This document shows positions 19,020 to 30,000 of a stretch of 64,000 nucleotides of DNA, one piece after another. Each line of letters begins with the position of its first letter. Position 1 is the first letter of the stretch. This DNA is from Woeseiaceae bacterium (GTDB lineage: Bacteria > Pseudomonadota > Gammaproteobacteria > Steroidobacterales > Woeseiaceae), in contig JANQLK010000031.1 of assembly GCA_028280615.1 (NCBI GenBank), positions 124,001 through 188,000 of the forward strand. Reading direction: 5' to 3'. A program made the translations under genes and the position numbers. The notes under the pieces are model-generated. The model had not been told where the DNA came from and ran no database searches. It saw only the letters and a program-made list of their open reading frames with translations.

Positions 19020-19478
19020 TCAGCGCTGGTCGGCGTGCTTTGCGAGAAACCGGTCGAGGCTGTTAGCAAACGCCTGCTTGTCGCGTTGGCTGAACGCGGC
19101 AGGGCCGCCACCCATCTCGACGCCGCTCGAGCGCATCGTATCCATGAAGTCGCGCATATTGAGCAGCGCGCGGATGTTCTCGCGGGTCCGCAATTCGCCA
19201 CGGGGACTCAATGCATGGCCGCCCTTGTCGATCACCTCGGCCGCCAGCGGAATATCGTTGGTGATAACAAGGTCGCCTTCGGACAGTCGCTTGACGATTT
19301 CGTCGTCGGCCACATCGAAGCCCTGTGCCACCTGGACGGCATCAACGAAGTCCGAGGCCGGCCGCTTGAGCGGCTGGTTCGCGACCAGCGTCACGCGCGT
19401 GCCGGTGCGCTCCGCGGCGCGGAACAGGATCTCGCGCACGACCACGGGACAGGCGTCGGCATCAACCCAGATCTTCAC
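19020..19478 (-). CDS. yaiI: YaiI/YqxD family (UPF0178, DUF188) protein
   Basis: A 152-residue cytosolic protein matching the YaiI/YqxD family over its full length: [16 protein letters not shown] at the start, [14 protein letters not shown], and a C-terminal [12 protein letters not shown] and [14 protein letters not shown]. The acidic residues at DAD and ND resemble a PIN-like nuclease centre, but the biochemical role of this family is not established. The start is GTG with GGAG about 11 nt upstream; the next residues [10 protein letters not shown] are the usual family N-terminus. It is convergent with the broken lipoprotein gene and 36 bp from the upstream gene on the same strand. Confidence 0.92.
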   Translation of the reverse strand: MKIWVDADACPVVVREILFRAAERTGTRVTLVANQPLKRPASDFVDAVQVAQGFDVADDEIVKRLSEGDLVITNDIPLAAEVIDKGGHALSPRGELRTRENIRALLNMRDFMDTMRSSGVEMGGGPAAFSQRDKQAFANSLDRFLAKHADQR

Positions 19479-19514
19479 GCGACACCGTTCTCCTCGCGCG
19501 CGCCTTCGCGGCGT

Positions 19515-20291
19515 TCAGTCGCGGAGCTGGGCCGCGCGTACGCTCGTCGCGACGTAAACCCGCGCGTCATCGCAGTCGTCGACGTCGTCGAAGATGTCCA
19601 TCAGCGCGGCGCGGCCGCCGCCGTTCGCGACCTGCTCCCAGTCGACGCCGAGTTCGACGAAGGACGGATAGGCCGTGACAACCTTGTAGTCGTAGTCCTG
19701 GTCGCCGCCGCCGAAGGTCGGGAACCAGTGCCACGTGCCGGCCTCGGAACCCTGCTCGGTCTGGTACTCGGCCCACTCGAGTTCGGCCGCGCGGACGTCC
19801 GAGTAGCGCGAGTCCTCATTGATCTCGCAGTCCATCATCGTGATGATCGACGACTCGGGCGTTCCGCCCGCCGGTGCCTTGTACATCGCCGAGGCCAGCC
19901 CGATGTGCGCCTCGCAGTCCAGGACGTCAATGAACGCGGCGGCGAGTTGTCCGCCCCCGGTGAGCCAATTGTGCGTGCCCTCACCCATCGACCTGCCGTC
20001 TTTGTGGGCGCCCATCCAGACCATGTCGAAGTCCTGCTCCGCGCCGTAAAAGTACGGCGTCAGTGTCCAGGCGGCGTAGCTATCGACATTGTTCTCGTCC
20101 ATGTAGTCGTTCCAGCGAGATATGACGCGTTGCAGATCGCCCGCGTCCTTGCCGTCGTTGTAGCTGCAGGCGAACAGCTCGACCGGCAGGACCTTGCCCA
20201 TGCCATCGGCGCTGACCTGCGCGACCGACACCGACGTCGCCGAGAGCGACAGCGCGGCACAGACGGCCGCAAGCTTGAGTGCCTGTTTCAT
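19515..20291 (-). CDS. exported protein of unknown function
   Basis: A 258-residue protein with a Sec signal (MKQALKLAAVCAALSLSATSVSVA, cleavage probably after AVA/SVA). The mature part is acidic and rich in aromatic residues, with stretches such as VELFACSYNDGKDAGDL, AWTLTPYFYG, MVWMGAHKDGRSMGEG and MMDCEINEDSRY. Four Cys in the mature part (ACS, LDCE, MDCE, DDCD) could form two disulfides. I do not recognise a characterised family. It has its own start with GGGGAA just upstream and is 36 bp before yaiI, so the two may be co-transcribed. It is likely periplasmic. Confidence 0.75.
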   Translation of the reverse strand: MKQALKLAAVCAALSLSATSVSVAQVSADGMGKVLPVELFACSYNDGKDAGDLQRVISRWNDYMDENNVDSYAAWTLTPYFYGAEQDFDMVWMGAHKDGRSMGEGTHNWLTGGGQLAAAFIDVLDCEAHIGLASAMYKAPAGGTPESSIITMMDCEINEDSRYSDVRAAELEWAEYQTEQGSEAGTWHWFPTFGGGDQDYDYKVVTAYPSFVELGVDWEQVANGGGRAALMDIFDDVDDCDDARVYVATSVRAAQLRD

Positions 20292-20788
20292 AGATTTCCC
20301 CTTTGTATTCTTGTTGCTTCTTGTTGTCGCCGACAGGACGAATCGGCCCGCCGGGTCGGGGCATTATAGAGCACTTAGTCAATACAACGTTCGCAGCGGG
20401 TGCCCGCTGGCATCGTGGATGCTCTCATGTGGGTTCGAAAGACCGGAAACGTTCGAAGCGCGCCTGTTTTCGAAATGTGGTCCCACGGAGAACCGTTGTT
20501 GCGGGCACCTCGTCCTGACGTTGGCGCCGTTTGTGAGCCTGGTCGCGGCGTGACCTACAGCGTATCGCTTCTGTTCCGGCCGATGGGCTGCGCGCGTCGA
20601 GTCGCTGCTTGTTACTGGCCGCCGCATCGCTTTGATTGCGTTCAGGCGGTGTCGAGTCCGGCGGGTCAACGATTCGATTTTTCGGAGTTTTACATAACGC
20701 GGATCCATATCACTGAGCCGTCGTATGTGGTTTCATATGAATACTAACGTATAAGAATAAGCCCGCACGTTCTGTCGAGAGGAAAAGA
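20292..20788. other. 497-bp intergenic region, AT-richer than its surroundings
   Basis: No convincing gene is present; the small open frames have no ribosome site or family features. The region between the divergent exported-protein gene and the giant lipoprotein gene must hold both promoters. Its last 90 bp are clearly AT-rich, with a TATAAG about 40 bp before the giant gene's ATG as a possible -10 element. It also carries one copy of the 22-bp repeat shared with the putA 3' end. Confidence 0.6.
20548..20569. repeat. 22-bp direct repeat, copy 1 (left of giant lipoprotein gene)
   Basis: These 22 bases are identical to 27029-27050, where they cover the stop codon and last codons of putA. Similarity continues weakly for about 8 more bases. 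Here the copy lies in non-coding DNA, so it looks like a displaced fragment of the putA 3' end. Confidence 0.85.
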
Positions 20789-23700
20789 ATGAGGTTGCTA
20801 CGGGGCGCACTGCTCGTCGCGATTCTATCCGTGTCCGCCTGCGGTGGCGGGGGAGGCGGAGGGGGCTCGTCATCGAGTACGCCACCGCCATCCACGCCCG
20901 CGACGGTGACGGTGGAAGGCGTCGCTCAGAAGGGTCCCATGATGGCGGGCGCGAGCATCTCGGTGTCGTCCGTCAGTCCGCGTGGCGTGATCGGGGCGCC
21001 GATCGCCACGACGACCACGAACGACGATCTGGGTCGCTACGTTTTTGACGTCGAGTCGGGCCAGATCATCGCGATTACCGCGACTGGCGGCTTTCACGAC
21101 GAGCTGCACGGAACGCCGGAAAGCGCCGCCGTGCAACTGCGCGCCGTGCTCGAGGTATCCACCGACGTCAGGCAAACCGCAAACGTCAATGTGCTGACAC
21201 ACCTGGCGGCGCCGCGCATCCTGGCGCTGCTTGCCGGTGGTGCGACGCTGGCCGACGCTGAGCGGACTGCGCTGGCCGAACTCGTCGATGAGCTCGGGGG
21301 CGTCATTGAGGCGCCGGACCTGTCGCCGTTGCATACGATGAGCCTGTATTCGCCGGCTCGCTTCGACCCCCGCAGCGCCTACCTCCTGACGCTGTCGGCG
21401 TGGATCGCCGAGCACGGGCGCCAGCTTGCGGATGATCGCAGCAGCGGCATCGCCACCGAACTGCAGGCCGTGCTTGATGGCATGGCGGACGATTTTCGCG
21501 ATGGCTCCATGGACGATGTGCCGGCCATGGATGCGATCATCGCAGCCGGAAGGCGCGTCGACGTTGAAGGCGTGATGGCAAACCTTGCGGCGCTCGCAAG
21601 CCGCGAGGGCTCTGCCCGCTATCCTGGCGACATGATGCTGTTCGTGGATTCGGATTCGGACGGCAGGGCGAACCTGTTCGACAGCGACGACGACGGTGAC
21701 GGTGTCGCCGACGACGCGGACAGCTATCCGCTGGACTGGGCGTGCCATCTGGAATCGCAGGGCGACGGTGAATCGTGCGCGGCGGAAGCCGAGATTCCCG
21801 CTAACTACGTCGCGGATGCCGTAACCATGGACCGCGACGGGACGGTGCTGCTTCTGTCCGCGGCGCAAAACCGGATCTATCGCTGGTCGACGGATCGTGA
21901 GCGCCACGGTTACCCGCTGGACATACCCGAAGGCGCAACGTCGATCGCGTCGTCGGCAACGCACGCGCGCACCTACGTCGGACTCGACTCCGGTGACATC
22001 GTCAAGATCGAAGCCGAGGGCGGTTTCCCGCTGTCGGATTTCGCGAACATCGACGCTCCCGTGCACTCTCTCGTGGACGCAGGCGACCATCTGATCGCCG
22101 TCGACACGAACGGCAACGTTTACGTATTCACCTATGCGGGCGTCCTCGCGGACCAGCGTTACACCCTCGGTTCGAACCACGTGTACAGTGCGGAGGCCGG
22201 CCGCCTGCTGCTGCTGACGTCGTGGAACCCGACCGATATCGAATCGCTGCGAATCGATCCGGTCAGCGGAGAGTTTCTGTCCGGCGACAGCTCGCCGTAT
22301 CACGGCGACTTCGGCATGTCGGCGCCGCTGAACGTGTCGGCCGACGGTCGCTACGTCATGACCGGACATGGCGACATCTTCGACATCGTGTCGCTGGAGT
22401 GGGTGCGTTCGCTGCCCGGCCAGTTTGCCGATGTCGCCATGCTCGACGATGGCAGTATCGCAACGATCAAGGCCGATTCCACGGCCACCCGCCTCGACTA
22501 TCGAGACGCGCGCGGCGGCGTGCTCGAATATGACGTTTTCGATGGCGCCCCGGTGAGCGTGTTCTCCCGAGGTACACGAGTGCACGTCGTTACCCAGGGT
22601 CTTCGTCCCGAGGTCCGTGCTTTCGAACCAGGCGGAGACGCGGATGACGACGGCGTCGCGAACACCCTCGACGCCTTTCCGCAGGACCCGGCCGCGTCCG
22701 TCGACTCGGATCGGGACGGTTATCCGGACGCCTGGAACGACGGCCGTTCGGCCGAAGACAGCACCGCTGGCCTGACGCTCGACGCCTACCCGGCCGACTC
22801 GGCGTGCTTCCTTCCGGGGCACGGCAGCGACGGCGTCTGCAACCCCGCAGCCAGGCTGCCGTCCTCGATACCCGAGTGGAACGTGGCCGACGCGCGCGGC
22901 ATGGTGTATTCGCTGCATGCGGGATTGAACGCCGTATATCGTTGGGACCCGGTTCTCGGACACAGGAACCCGCTACCCATCGGCGAGGGTGACGGCGATA
23001 CGGCGCAGCTGCTGCGCTACTCGCCCGAGCAGGACCGGCTGTACCTGTCATACGACTCGGGCAAGATCTCCTACATCGATCTGTCCGGAGCGGGTGCGGA
23101 AACCTACCTGACTGCCGCGCGCAACGCCGTACTCGGTATGCAGCCGGCCGGCAATTACCTCTGGATAGCCGGAAGCGGTGTGCTGACCTCCGGGCGTTGG
23201 AGCGCGAGCGTCGACACGTCTGGCGAGGTCGTATCCGAGGGCGATTTCCGCAGCGAGTACTCTCGTCACTCGGCCTGGAATCCCGTCCTCGAACGCGTCT
23301 ACTTCTTCCGCGATGGCATCAGTCCGAACGACCTGCAGTACCAATCCGTCGATCAGGCGACCGGTGAGATCGGCGTCGCCATCGACTCGCCGTACCACGG
23401 TGACTTTTCCGTCCGGCCGCCGATCCGGATCTCCGCGGACGGCAGCCGCGTCCTGCTGGGCGGCGGCAATGTCTTCGACGCCGAGACCCTGACGATTCTG
23501 GGCTCGGTGCCGTCACCGATCAGCGACGCCCGCTGGACGACGGACGGCGAAATCGTGCTGCTGCGCGAATTCGGCGACGCCGCATCCATCGAACGGTTGG
23601 ACTCGACGGGCCGGATCGTCGAGGCGCGGGCCTTCGACGGCGCGCCGGTTGCGCTGTTGCCGGCCGCGAACGGCTACACGGTGCTGACGGACCAGGACAG

Positions 23701-26700
23701 GCTGAGCTATGCGAGCTATCTGCCGTCCGACGATTCCGATGCGGACGGCGTAAGCAATACGAGCGATGCGTTTCCGTTGGACCCCGCCGCATCGATCGAC
23801 ACGGACAATGACGGATTTCCCGACGCCTGGAACGATGGCAGCTCGGGCGCGGACAGCACGACCGGCCTGGTCCTCGACGCCTATCCCGACGACGCGGCCT
23901 GCTACCTGCCGGAGCACGGTGACGGCACGACCTGCGACGTCGGCTCCACGATCCCCGACTACGCGCCCGCGTCCGTCGTCACCGACGATGCGGGCCTTGT
24001 ATACCTGTTCAGTCCGGACGACAACCGGGTCTTCCGCTGGGATTCGGTGTCGGGCGAGCACCTGAACCCGCTCGTCGTAGGCTCCGATGCCTGGCTGAAT
24101 GTCGAAGCGCCGACCGTCATGGCCGTGCACGTGGGCCACGGCCGACTCTATTTCGGCTACGATACGGGCGCGATCACCTACGTCGACCTTGCGGCGCCTG
24201 GCCCGGAACAGCCGTTTGCGACGATGCTGGCGGAGGTATCGAGCCTCGCCGAGGTCGGCGATTTCCTGCTGGCGCGGGACGAGGCCGGCTACTCCGCGTC
24301 CAACCATTCGATCTACGACCGCGACGGCCATCTGCGAGACGTCGGCGGGCGCGTGGGCTATTCGCCAGACTACGCCTGGAACCCGGCGCTCGAACGCGTC
24401 TATTTCGATCCCTACGATCTGTCTTACGAACAGATCGATCAGGCGACCGGTACCATCGTCAGCTACCGGCAGAGCTTTGCCCACGGCGGACACAATATTG
24501 CGCCCATTGTCCGTGTCTCGGCGGACGGCAGCCTCGTGCTCGCGGGCAACGGCAAGATCCACGACGCCGATACGCTCGAGGTGCTCGGCAGGGTCAGCAC
24601 GGGCTTCACGGACGCGGTCTGGCTCGACGACGGCGGCCTCGTGACCGTGCGCGACGATGCCGGCGGTTCCGTGCTCGTCCGCCTGAGTGCGGCCGGCGTG
24701 CCGGTGGAGGTCGTGAACGTTGACGGCGTACCGCTGGCGCTACGCCGGGCCGGCGACGCCTACGTAATGGTGACGAGTGCCGGGCGGCCGGAGTTCACGA
24801 TCTACGCGCCGACCGACGACTCGGACGGCGACGGGGTCGACAACACCGCCGATGCGTTTCCGCAGGATGCCGCGGCGTCGGTGGACACCGACGGTGACGG
24901 TTACCCCGATACATGGAATCCGGGCAAGAGCCAGGCGGACAGCACGACCGGCCTCACGCTCGACGCCTATCCGGGCGACTCGGCCTGCTACCTTCCGGAG
25001 CACGGCGATGGCGTGAACTGCGACATCACGTCGACGATGCCGGACTATCTGCCGGCGTCGATTGAGACCGATGCGAACGGCATCGTCTACCTGTTCAGCC
25101 CCGACAACTATCGCGTCTATCGCTGGGACTCGGGCACAGGCGAGCATCTGAACCCGCTCGTCGTCGGCAGCGACGCCTGGCTGGGAGGCGACGTTCCCAC
25201 GCTCATGACGCATCATGCCGGTCACGACCGGCTGTACTTCGGCTACGACAGCGGCGACATCACCTACGTCGATCTCGGCGCGCCGGGCACCGAACAGTAC
25301 CTGGCGTCACTCGGTTGGCCGGTGAGAGGCCTGGCCGATGTGGGCAACTTCCTGCTGGCGCAGGACGACGAGGGTGCGTGGGAATCGCATCACATCTTCG
25401 ATGCGGGCGGCGTGCTCAGGGACAGCGTGGAGTGGAACCACTACTCGCGTGTCTACGCGTGGAATCCGTCGCTGGCCCGGGTGTACTACTTCAGCGACGG
25501 GACGAGCCCCAACGACCTGCACTACGAAACCGTCAATCAGGTGAGCGGCGTGATCAGCGATCTCGGCGAGAGCCCGTATCACGGCGACTACCGCATTCAG
25601 CCACCGATTCTCGTGTCGGTCGACGGCAATCAGGTCATGCTCGGCAGTGGCGACATTTATGACGCGCTGACGCTCGAAGTGATCGCGGCTATACCCGGCG
25701 AGTTCGACGACGCGGTCTGGCTGTCGGACGGCGGCATCGCCACCGTGCGCGGCAGCGGAGGGCGAAGCCAGCTCGAGAGGCGGAACGCATCGCGCCAGAT
25801 CGTCGAACTCGTCGAGTTCGACGGCCAACCGCTGGCCCTGAGGCAGGCCGGCAGTGCGCTTGTGCTGATCACGGATGCGGGCCGGCCCGCGTTCACGATC
25901 TACACGCCATCCGACGACAGCGACGGCGACGGCGTGGAAAATACGGTGGACGCGTTTCCGCAGGACCCAGCGGCCTCGGTGGACAGTGACCGCGACGGCT
26001 ACCCCGATTCCTGGAACGCGGGCAGCAGCCAGGGTGACAGCACGACGGGCCTGGAACTGGATGCCTACCCGAACGATTCGGCCTGCTACCTGCCGGAGCA
26101 CGGTGACGGCACGACCTGCGACGTCACCTCGACGCTCACGCCCTATCGGCCCGACTCGGTCGAGATCGACGACTCGGGCGTCGTCTACCTGTTCAACGGT
26201 TCGTACGGCCGCGTGAACCGCTGGGACGCCGCTTCCGGCGAACATCTCAATCCCTTCATCCTCGGGGCGGGCCCGCTGTCGCCGGGCGGCGAGGCGCCGT
26301 GGCTCATGGAGCATCACGCCGGCCACGATCGCCTGTACTTCGGCTATTCCAACGGCGAGATCACTTACATCGACCTCGGCTCCCCGGACGGCGAACAGTA
26401 CTTCTCGACCCTGGCGAGGCCCGTCCAGGGTCTGGCCCATGTCGGCAATTTCCTGCTCGCCCAGGACGACACCGGGGCATGGGAGTCCCACTATATCTAT
26501 GACCAGGACGGCAATCTCACCGACAGCAAAGACTTGAACCACTACTCGCGTGAGTACGCGTGGAATTCGACGCTCGATCGCGTGTACTTCTTTCGCGACG
26601 GCTTAAGCCCGAACGACCTGATGTATGAAGACATCAACCAGGTCACGGGCGAGATCGACGGGAGCGGCGAAACACCCTATCACGGCGACTACGCGATCTG

Positions 26701-27013
26701 GCCGCCAATCCGGGTATCGTTCGACGGCAGTCGTGTTCTGCTGGGCAGCGGGGACGTTTACGACGCCAGCAGCCTGGTCTGGCTCGACGCGCTACCGGAG
26801 ATGATCAACGACGCCGTCTGGTTGCCGGACGGCCGGCTGGTCACGGCGCAAGCCGGGTTGGCCGACGCACGAATCCAGACCTTCAGCGTATCGCTCGAGG
26901 CCGGCGAGATCGTCATGCTGCCGAATCCGCTGATCGGGGCGTTGAGATTCGGGTCGAGCGTCATTGTCGTGACGGAGGGCGAGACACCCGTGTTCACGCA
27001 AATCGAGCCGTAA
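20789..27013 (+). CDS. giant multi-module lipoprotein with Ca-loop and propeller-like repeats
   Basis: A 2074-residue lipoprotein. The signal ends VSAC (Cys18), followed by poly-Gly, Ser and Pro tether residues. Residues ~40-280 form a carboxypeptidase-regulatory-like or helical segment (VEGVAQKGPMMAGASISV, NVLTHLAAPRI) seen at the front of other large surface proteins. From about residue 287 there are five modules of about 330-365 residues. Each has thrombospondin-type-3-like calcium loops (DSDGDGVDNT, then DTDGDGYPD), a Cys pair (ACYLPEHGDGTTC) and a beta-propeller-like domain with YLFSPD, RWD, GHDRLYFGY and YHGDY motifs. The ribosome site is GAGAGGAAAAG. Probably surface-anchored and Ca-dependent; the ligand is unknown. 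It is convergent with putA, 22 bp apart. Confidence 0.88.
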   Translation: MRLLRGALLVAILSVSACGGGGGGGGSSSSTPPPSTPATVTVEGVAQKGPMMAGASISVSSVSPRGVIGAPIATTTTNDDLGRYVFDVESGQIIAITATGGFHDELHGTPESAAVQLRAVLEVSTDVRQTANVNVLTHLAAPRILALLAGGATLADAERTALAELVDELGGVIEAPDLSPLHTMSLYSPARFDPRSAYLLTLSAWIAEHGRQLADDRSSGIATELQAVLDGMADDFRDGSMDDVPAMDAIIAAGRRVDVEGVMANLAALASREGSARYPGDMMLFVDSDSDGRANLFDSDDDGDGVADDADSYPLDWACHLESQGDGESCAAEAEIPANYVADAVTMDRDGTVLLLSAAQNRIYRWSTDRERHGYPLDIPEGATSIASSATHARTYVGLDSGDIVKIEAEGGFPLSDFANIDAPVHSLVDAGDHLIAVDTNGNVYVFTYAGVLADQRYTLGSNHVYSAEAGRLLLLTSWNPTDIESLRIDPVSGEFLSGDSSPYHGDFGMSAPLNVSADGRYVMTGHGDIFDIVSLEWVRSLPGQFADVAMLDDGSIATIKADSTATRLDYRDARGGVLEYDVFDGAPVSVFSRGTRVHVVTQGLRPEVRAFEPGGDADDDGVANTLDAFPQDPAASVDSDRDGYPDAWNDGRSAEDSTAGLTLDAYPADSACFLPGHGSDGVCNPAARLPSSIPEWNVADARGMVYSLHAGLNAVYRWDPVLGHRNPLPIGEGDGDTAQLLRYSPEQDRLYLSYDSGKISYIDLSGAGAETYLTAARNAVLGMQPAGNYLWIAGSGVLTSGRWSASVDTSGEVVSEGDFRSEYSRHSAWNPVLERVYFFRDGISPNDLQYQSVDQATGEIGVAIDSPYHGDFSVRPPIRISADGSRVLLGGGNVFDAETLTILGSVPSPISDARWTTDGEIVLLREFGDAASIERLDSTGRIVEARAFDGAPVALLPAANGYTVLTDQDRLSYASYLPSDDSDADGVSNTSDAFPLDPAASIDTDNDGFPDAWNDGSSGADSTTGLVLDAYPDDAACYLPEHGDGTTCDVGSTIPDYAPASVVTDDAGLVYLFSPDDNRVFRWDSVSGEHLNPLVVGSDAWLNVEAPTVMAVHVGHGRLYFGYDTGAITYVDLAAPGPEQPFATMLAEVSSLAEVGDFLLARDEAGYSASNHSIYDRDGHLRDVGGRVGYSPDYAWNPALERVYFDPYDLSYEQIDQATGTIVSYRQSFAHGGHNIAPIVRVSADGSLVLAGNGKIHDADTLEVLGRVSTGFTDAVWLDDGGLVTVRDDAGGSVLVRLSAAGVPVEVVNVDGVPLALRRAGDAYVMVTSAGRPEFTIYAPTDDSDGDGVDNTADAFPQDAAASVDTDGDGYPDTWNPGKSQADSTTGLTLDAYPGDSACYLPEHGDGVNCDITSTMPDYLPASIETDANGIVYLFSPDNYRVYRWDSGTGEHLNPLVVGSDAWLGGDVPTLMTHHAGHDRLYFGYDSGDITYVDLGAPGTEQYLASLGWPVRGLADVGNFLLAQDDEGAWESHHIFDAGGVLRDSVEWNHYSRVYAWNPSLARVYYFSDGTSPNDLHYETVNQVSGVISDLGESPYHGDYRIQPPILVSVDGNQVMLGSGDIYDALTLEVIAAIPGEFDDAVWLSDGGIATVRGSGGRSQLERRNASRQIVELVEFDGQPLALRQAGSALVLITDAGRPAFTIYTPSDDSDGDGVENTVDAFPQDPAASVDSDRDGYPDSWNAGSSQGDSTTGLELDAYPNDSACYLPEHGDGTTCDVTSTLTPYRPDSVEIDDSGVVYLFNGSYGRVNRWDAASGEHLNPFILGAGPLSPGGEAPWLMEHHAGHDRLYFGYSNGEITYIDLGSPDGEQYFSTLARPVQGLAHVGNFLLAQDDTGAWESHYIYDQDGNLTDSKDLNHYSREYAWNSTLDRVYFFRDGLSPNDLMYEDINQVTGEIDGSGETPYHGDYAIWPPIRVSFDGSRVLLGSGDVYDASSLVWLDALPEMINDAVWLPDGRLVTAQAGLADARIQTFSVSLEAGEIVMLPNPLIGALRFGSSVIVVTEGETPVFTQIEP
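21646..27010 (+). repeat. five tandem ~1.09-kb coding modules
   Basis: Module starts, taken at the Asp-rich calcium loop, fall near 21646, 22631, 23726, 24812 and 25912, giving periods of about 985, 1095, 1086 and 1100 bp. Modules 3 to 5 are the most alike (shared DSTTGL, DAYP, ACYLPEHGDG, GEHLNP). Module 1 is the most diverged and has one fewer loop. Confidence 0.85.
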
Positions 27014-27028
27014 GACGACCCGCCCAGG

Positions 27029-27050
27029 GCGTGACCTACAGCGTATCGCT
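27029..27050. repeat. 22-bp direct repeat, copy 2 (putA 3' end)
   Basis: Identical to 20548-20569. This copy includes the putA stop codon (27036-27038) and the preceding codons for the C-terminal Ser-Asp-Thr-Leu. It lies just after the giant lipoprotein gene's stop. Confidence 0.85.
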
Positions 27051-30000
27051 CCTGTCCTCGGCGGCCCGGTCGCCGAGCGTGCCGTAGCGGTGATAATCGA
27101 AGCTTATGCTTTGCTCACGCAGGTACCACAGGAGCTCGACGCGGCCCTCGGCGAGAACGGGGGCGCAGGCGACGTAGACGCCCGAATCGCCGATAGCACG
27201 CAGGACGACCTCGGGCACCCGGTCGCGCGCGGCGTAGCGCAGCCTATCGCAGCGGCCCTCGCGAATGGCGGCCGCGAGTTCGTCATCCGATTCCTCGATG
27301 AACTCGATGCTGCCGCCCCAGAGCTCGGTGGCATGCTCGAGCGCGTCGACGATCGCCGACCGGTCGTCGTGGGCAACGCTGACGACGATCTTTGCGCCGG
27401 CCGCGTGCGCGGCCGCGGCGCGCGCGAATACATCGAATCCCGAGTCGTCGGCATGGATGCGGACGCGGACTTCGCGAACCGGAAGGTAGCGGCGCAGGTT
27501 GTCCTGGCCGATCAGGCGGACGTCGTCATGGACGACGGCGAACTCCTCGGCAAAGCGCCGGTCGTAGCTCGCGATCGCATGCCGCAGCCTGCCGCGTTGC
27601 TGTTCGTCGAGCACGGCGGCGAGCCCGGCGTCCGGTTCGGCGAGCGCGTTGGCGAACTCCGCGAGCGCCGGGCTGTCGATGAGTGCCGGGTCAAATGCCT
27701 CGCCGTCGCCGCCGAAGCGCATGAGCGGCGCGACGTAGTTGGGGCCGCCCGCCTTGATACCGGGCCCGAACGCGCTTTTGCCCATGCCGCCGAACGGCTG
27801 GCGCAGCACGACGGCGCCCGTCGTGACCCGGTTGATGTACAGGTTGCCGGCGAGGACGCGGTCGCGCCACTCGATCTGCTCGCGATCGTCGAGGCTCTCG
27901 AGACCCGAGGTCAGTCCGTAGCCCGTCTGGTTGACGTAGTCGATGGCCTCATCGAGATCTTTCGCCCGCATGACGCCCAGCACGGGCCCGAACAGCTCGG
28001 TCATGTGCATGAAACTGCCAGGCGTGACGGCCCACTTGATGCCCGGTGACCACAGCGACGGGTTGTCGCCGAGCTGACGCGGTTCGAGCAGCCACTCCTC
28101 GTCGCCGTCGAGCGTACTCAGGCCGCGCTCGAGGTCACCGCCCGGCGGCCGGATCAGCGGCCCCATGATCGTCCACGGCTCCCAGGCCGAGCCGGTCGGG
28201 ATGCTCGCCGCGGCATCCTCGAGCGCGCGGCGGAACTTCGCGTCATCCCAGACTTCCTCCTCGAGGATCAGGAGCGAGGTGGCCGAGCACTTCTGGCCGG
28301 CGTGGCCGAACGCGGATTGCAGGACATGGGCGATTGCGAGGTCGCGGTCGGACATCGACGTCACGATCGTCGCGTTCTTGCCGCCCGTCTCGGCCAACAG
28401 GTCCATGTCGGGTTTCGCGTCGAGCATGTCGAGCGCCGTGTCGGTGCCGCCCGTCAGGATCACGACGTCGACGTCGTCGTGGGTTGCCAGACGCGCGCCA
28501 ACCGTACTGCCCCTACAGGGCACGAACTGCAGCGCGTCCTTCGGCACCCCGCCGCGCCAGAAGGCCTGGCACAGCAGCCAGGCCGTCAGGACCGTGTCGG
28601 AGGCGGGCTTCAAGAGCACGCTGTTGCCGGCCGCGAGTGCCGCTGCCACACCGCCGCACGGGATTGCGATCGGGAAGTTCCAGGGCGAGATGACCGCGAC
28701 GACGCCGCGGCCATCGGCCTCGATGCCGGGAATGTCGTCGAATGCAATCGCCGTGCGCCGATAGTACTCGCAGAAGTCGATCGCCTCGGAGACTTCCGGG
28801 TCCGACTGCAGGAATACCTTGCCGCCCTCGGCCATCGCCGCGCCCATGAGGTCCGCGCGGGCGGACCGCAACTCCGCCGCGACGTTACCGAGTATCGTCG
28901 AGCGCGCGCGTGCCGTTCGGGACCGCCAGCCTGATGCGTCCTCGTTCGCGGCCGCGACGGCGCGCTCGACGTCGGCCGTCGTTGCAAGCCGGTAGCGGGC
29001 GACAACGTGTCCGGGCCGCGACGGATCGTATGATTCGGCGACGTCGCGATCCGCGCTGAGCTCGTCGCCGTCGACCTGCACCGGAACCTCCAGCGCGTCG
29101 TCGCCATGCACACTCTGCCAGCGGTCGACGATGTCGTCGGCCCACTCGACGTTGGCGGACAGCGAAAAGTCGGTGTCGGGCTCGTTCACGAACGGCAAAG
29201 CGTCGTCGTGGATCGACTCGCCAACCGCCTGGCGCCGGTCCTGTGTTCTGCGCGACTCGAACGGCGTGGTGTCGATCGCGTCGAAGGCCGCGAAGAACTG
29301 CCCCTCGAGACGCCGCCACTCGTCGTCACCCGGCACGAGCTTGAAGGCGTGGCTCAGGAAATTGTCCGGTCCCGTGTTCTCGTCCAGCCGGCGGACCAAG
29401 TAGCCGATCGCGTTGACGAAGTTCTCCTTGTGAGTGGCCGGCGCATACAGGACGAAGTTCTCGGTCAGCTCGAACAGCGCGCGGCGCATGTGGTTGGCCA
29501 TGCCTTCGAGCATTTCGAACTGCAGCCGGTCGAGGCAGCCCTGCCGCGCCGCGAGGACGAGCGCATAGGACAGCTCGAAGAGATTGTGCGACGCGATGCC
29601 CAGCGTAACCGCATCGATGTTCTCGGGCTTCAGGGCTTCGTGCAGCATGCGCCGGAAGTTGGCGTCGGTCGACAGCTTGTCCTTGTACGGCGCCTGCGGC
29701 CAGCCGCGCGCCGACGCTTCGACGCGCTCGGCCTCCATATTCGCGCCCTTGACGAGGCGCACGGTCACGGCACGGCCGCCGGCTGCGACGCGCCGCCGCG
29801 CCCATTCGTTGATCCTAAGCTGCCACGGGTACGAGTCGGGCACGTAGGCCTGCAGGGCGATGCCGCCCCGGGCCTGCTCGAGCCCTGGCCGGTCGAGCGT
29901 CCGCATGAACGCCTCGGCCGTCATGGCGAGGTCCTTATGCTCTTCCATGTCGAGGTAGACGAACTTCGACACCTCGGTGCCGTCGGCACGTCGGAACAGG

